Shown piece by piece: positions 21,677-22,194 of a DNA stretch of 22,194 nucleotides (positions within the stretch are counted from its first letter, which is position 1; each line of letters opens with the position of its first letter). The notes below the pieces were generated by a model. It saw only the letters and a list, made by a program, of their open reading frames with translations. It ran no database searches and was not told the origin of the DNA. A program made the translations under genes and the position numbers. The stretch is from Azolla pinnata (Eukaryota; Streptophyta; Polypodiopsida; Salviniales; Salviniaceae), in assembly GCA_037176905.1 (NCBI GenBank), contig JBBBWG010033574.1, positions 17,036 through 39,229 on the forward strand. The letters are read 5' to 3'.

Positions 21677-22194
21677 GCACGGGTGGTGACGACGACGACG
21701 ACGACGACGAGGGTGATGGCGACGACGACGAAGAAGAAGAAGAAGAGGAGGTGGCGGTGGCGGTCATGACTTGGGCGGTGTTGATGCGCTTGGCGTCGTG
21801 GTAGCCGCCGTAGGCGTAGGAGACGATGCCCCAGAGGGAGAGGAGCACGGAGACGGCCTTGAGCGCGGAGAAGGACTCGTCGCGGAAGACGGCGACGGCG
21901 AGGAGGGAGACGACGGGGAAGAGCACGTTGCTGACGGCGCCCGAGAGGAGCGCGGACGCGGAGAAGACGAGGCCGACGGAGCCGACGAGGGAGAGCTGCC
22001 AGAGGGCGGCCGACGCGGCGAGGAGCGCGAGGTAGGGGCCGGGGCCGTGGGCGAAGGAGCGGGACTCGGGGAGGAGGGCGGAGAACTCGCGGGACGCGGC
22101 CATGCCCGCGAGCGAGAAGCAGGTGCCGAAGGCCGAGATCGCGATCTGGCCCTCGAGGATGACGCAGAAGGTGTCGCGGCGCGGGGCGCCGCGG
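21654..22194 (-). CDS. Purine permease (PUP family), C-terminal part, runs off the window
   Basis: Plant purine permeases are ten-helix membrane proteins of the drug/metabolite transporter superfamily that carry adenine, cytokinins and related compounds. Here 179 C-terminal residues are visible; the frame is open to the window edge, so the 5' part lies outside. Family features: ALWQLSLVGSVGLVF (as WQVxxxGxxGLIF), SALLSGAVSNVLFPVVSLLAVAVF, then FSALKAVSVLLSLWGIVSYAYGGYHDAKR (as KxxSxxLAIWGFxSYxYxxYxD). Four hydrophobic segments are evident: about residues 11-30, 57-80, 85-108 and 116-136 of the visible part. The first Met seen is probably internal, since permease-like sequence precedes it. After the last helix the tail is abnormal: two serine runs split by PSP, then VQTLNPKP encoded by the telomeric repeat, which also provides the stop codon. 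The coding sequence is far more GC-rich than its neighbours. The paralogue is not resolved. Confidence 0.85.
   Translation of the reverse strand, partial: RGAPRRDTFCVILEGQIAISAFGTCFSLAGMAASREFSALLPESRSFAHGPGPYLALLAASAALWQLSLVGSVGLVFSASALLSGAVSNVLFPVVSLLAVAVFRDESFSALKAVSVLLSLWGIVSYAYGGYHDAKRINTAQVMTATATSSSSSSSSSSPSPSSSSSSSSPPVQTLNPKP
21690..21748 (-). repeat. GAC/GAA trinucleotide tract encoding poly-serine
   Basis: GAC and GAA/GAG units on the plus strand encode serine codons (GTC and TTC are avoided by frame; the read codons are TCG, TCT and TCC) on the minus strand. They produce two serine runs in the C-terminal tail of the purine permease. No known permease function involves this tail. 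Confidence 0.75.

Overview
This is nuclear DNA from a flowering plant. It holds five recognisable plant genes with GT-AG introns, Arabidopsis-type telomere repeats (TTTAGGG) inside the chromosome, telo-box promoters and many TTC/GAA and GAT microsatellites. The short exons of the first and fourth genes are AT-rich while the purine permease at the right edge is very GC-rich. That contrast fits a monocot better than a eudicot, but this is a weak inference and I cannot name the species.

Layout, left to right: (1) 1-1000, intergenic, nothing recognised. (2) 1287-5345, plus strand: PRMT10, a plant-specific protein arginine methyltransferase; seven exons join into a 374-residue protein. (3) 5902-7610, plus strand: an HVA22/DP1/REEP-family ER membrane protein; six exons, 175 residues, with two minisatellites in its introns. 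(4) 8684-11665, minus strand: an intronless 993-residue protein with an N-terminal domain, about 25 copies of an acidic 14-residue repeat and C-terminal TPRs. (5) 11741-12750: a tandem array of about 11 units (76-110 bp), each with a telo-box and a GAA tract, directly upstream of gene 4. (6) 12930-15370: intergenic, with a 178-bp duplication and a possible SINE. (7) 15371-20216, minus strand: ARPC2, a subunit of the actin-nucleating ARP2/3 complex; nine exons, 312 residues. (8) 20217-21588: intergenic and low complexity. (9) 21589-21676: an interstitial telomeric repeat that also encodes the last residues and stop codon of (10), a purine permease on the minus strand that runs off the right edge.

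The genes do not form a pathway; this is an ordinary plant gene neighbourhood. The unusual content lies in its tandem repeats: a promoter-side array of telo-boxes, a coding 42-bp minisatellite, intronic arrays rich in RY (CATGCA) and W-box-like (TTGAC) motifs, and a telomere repeat recruited as a C-terminus. No LTR retroelement, viral fossil, tRNA, rRNA or CRISPR array was recognised.
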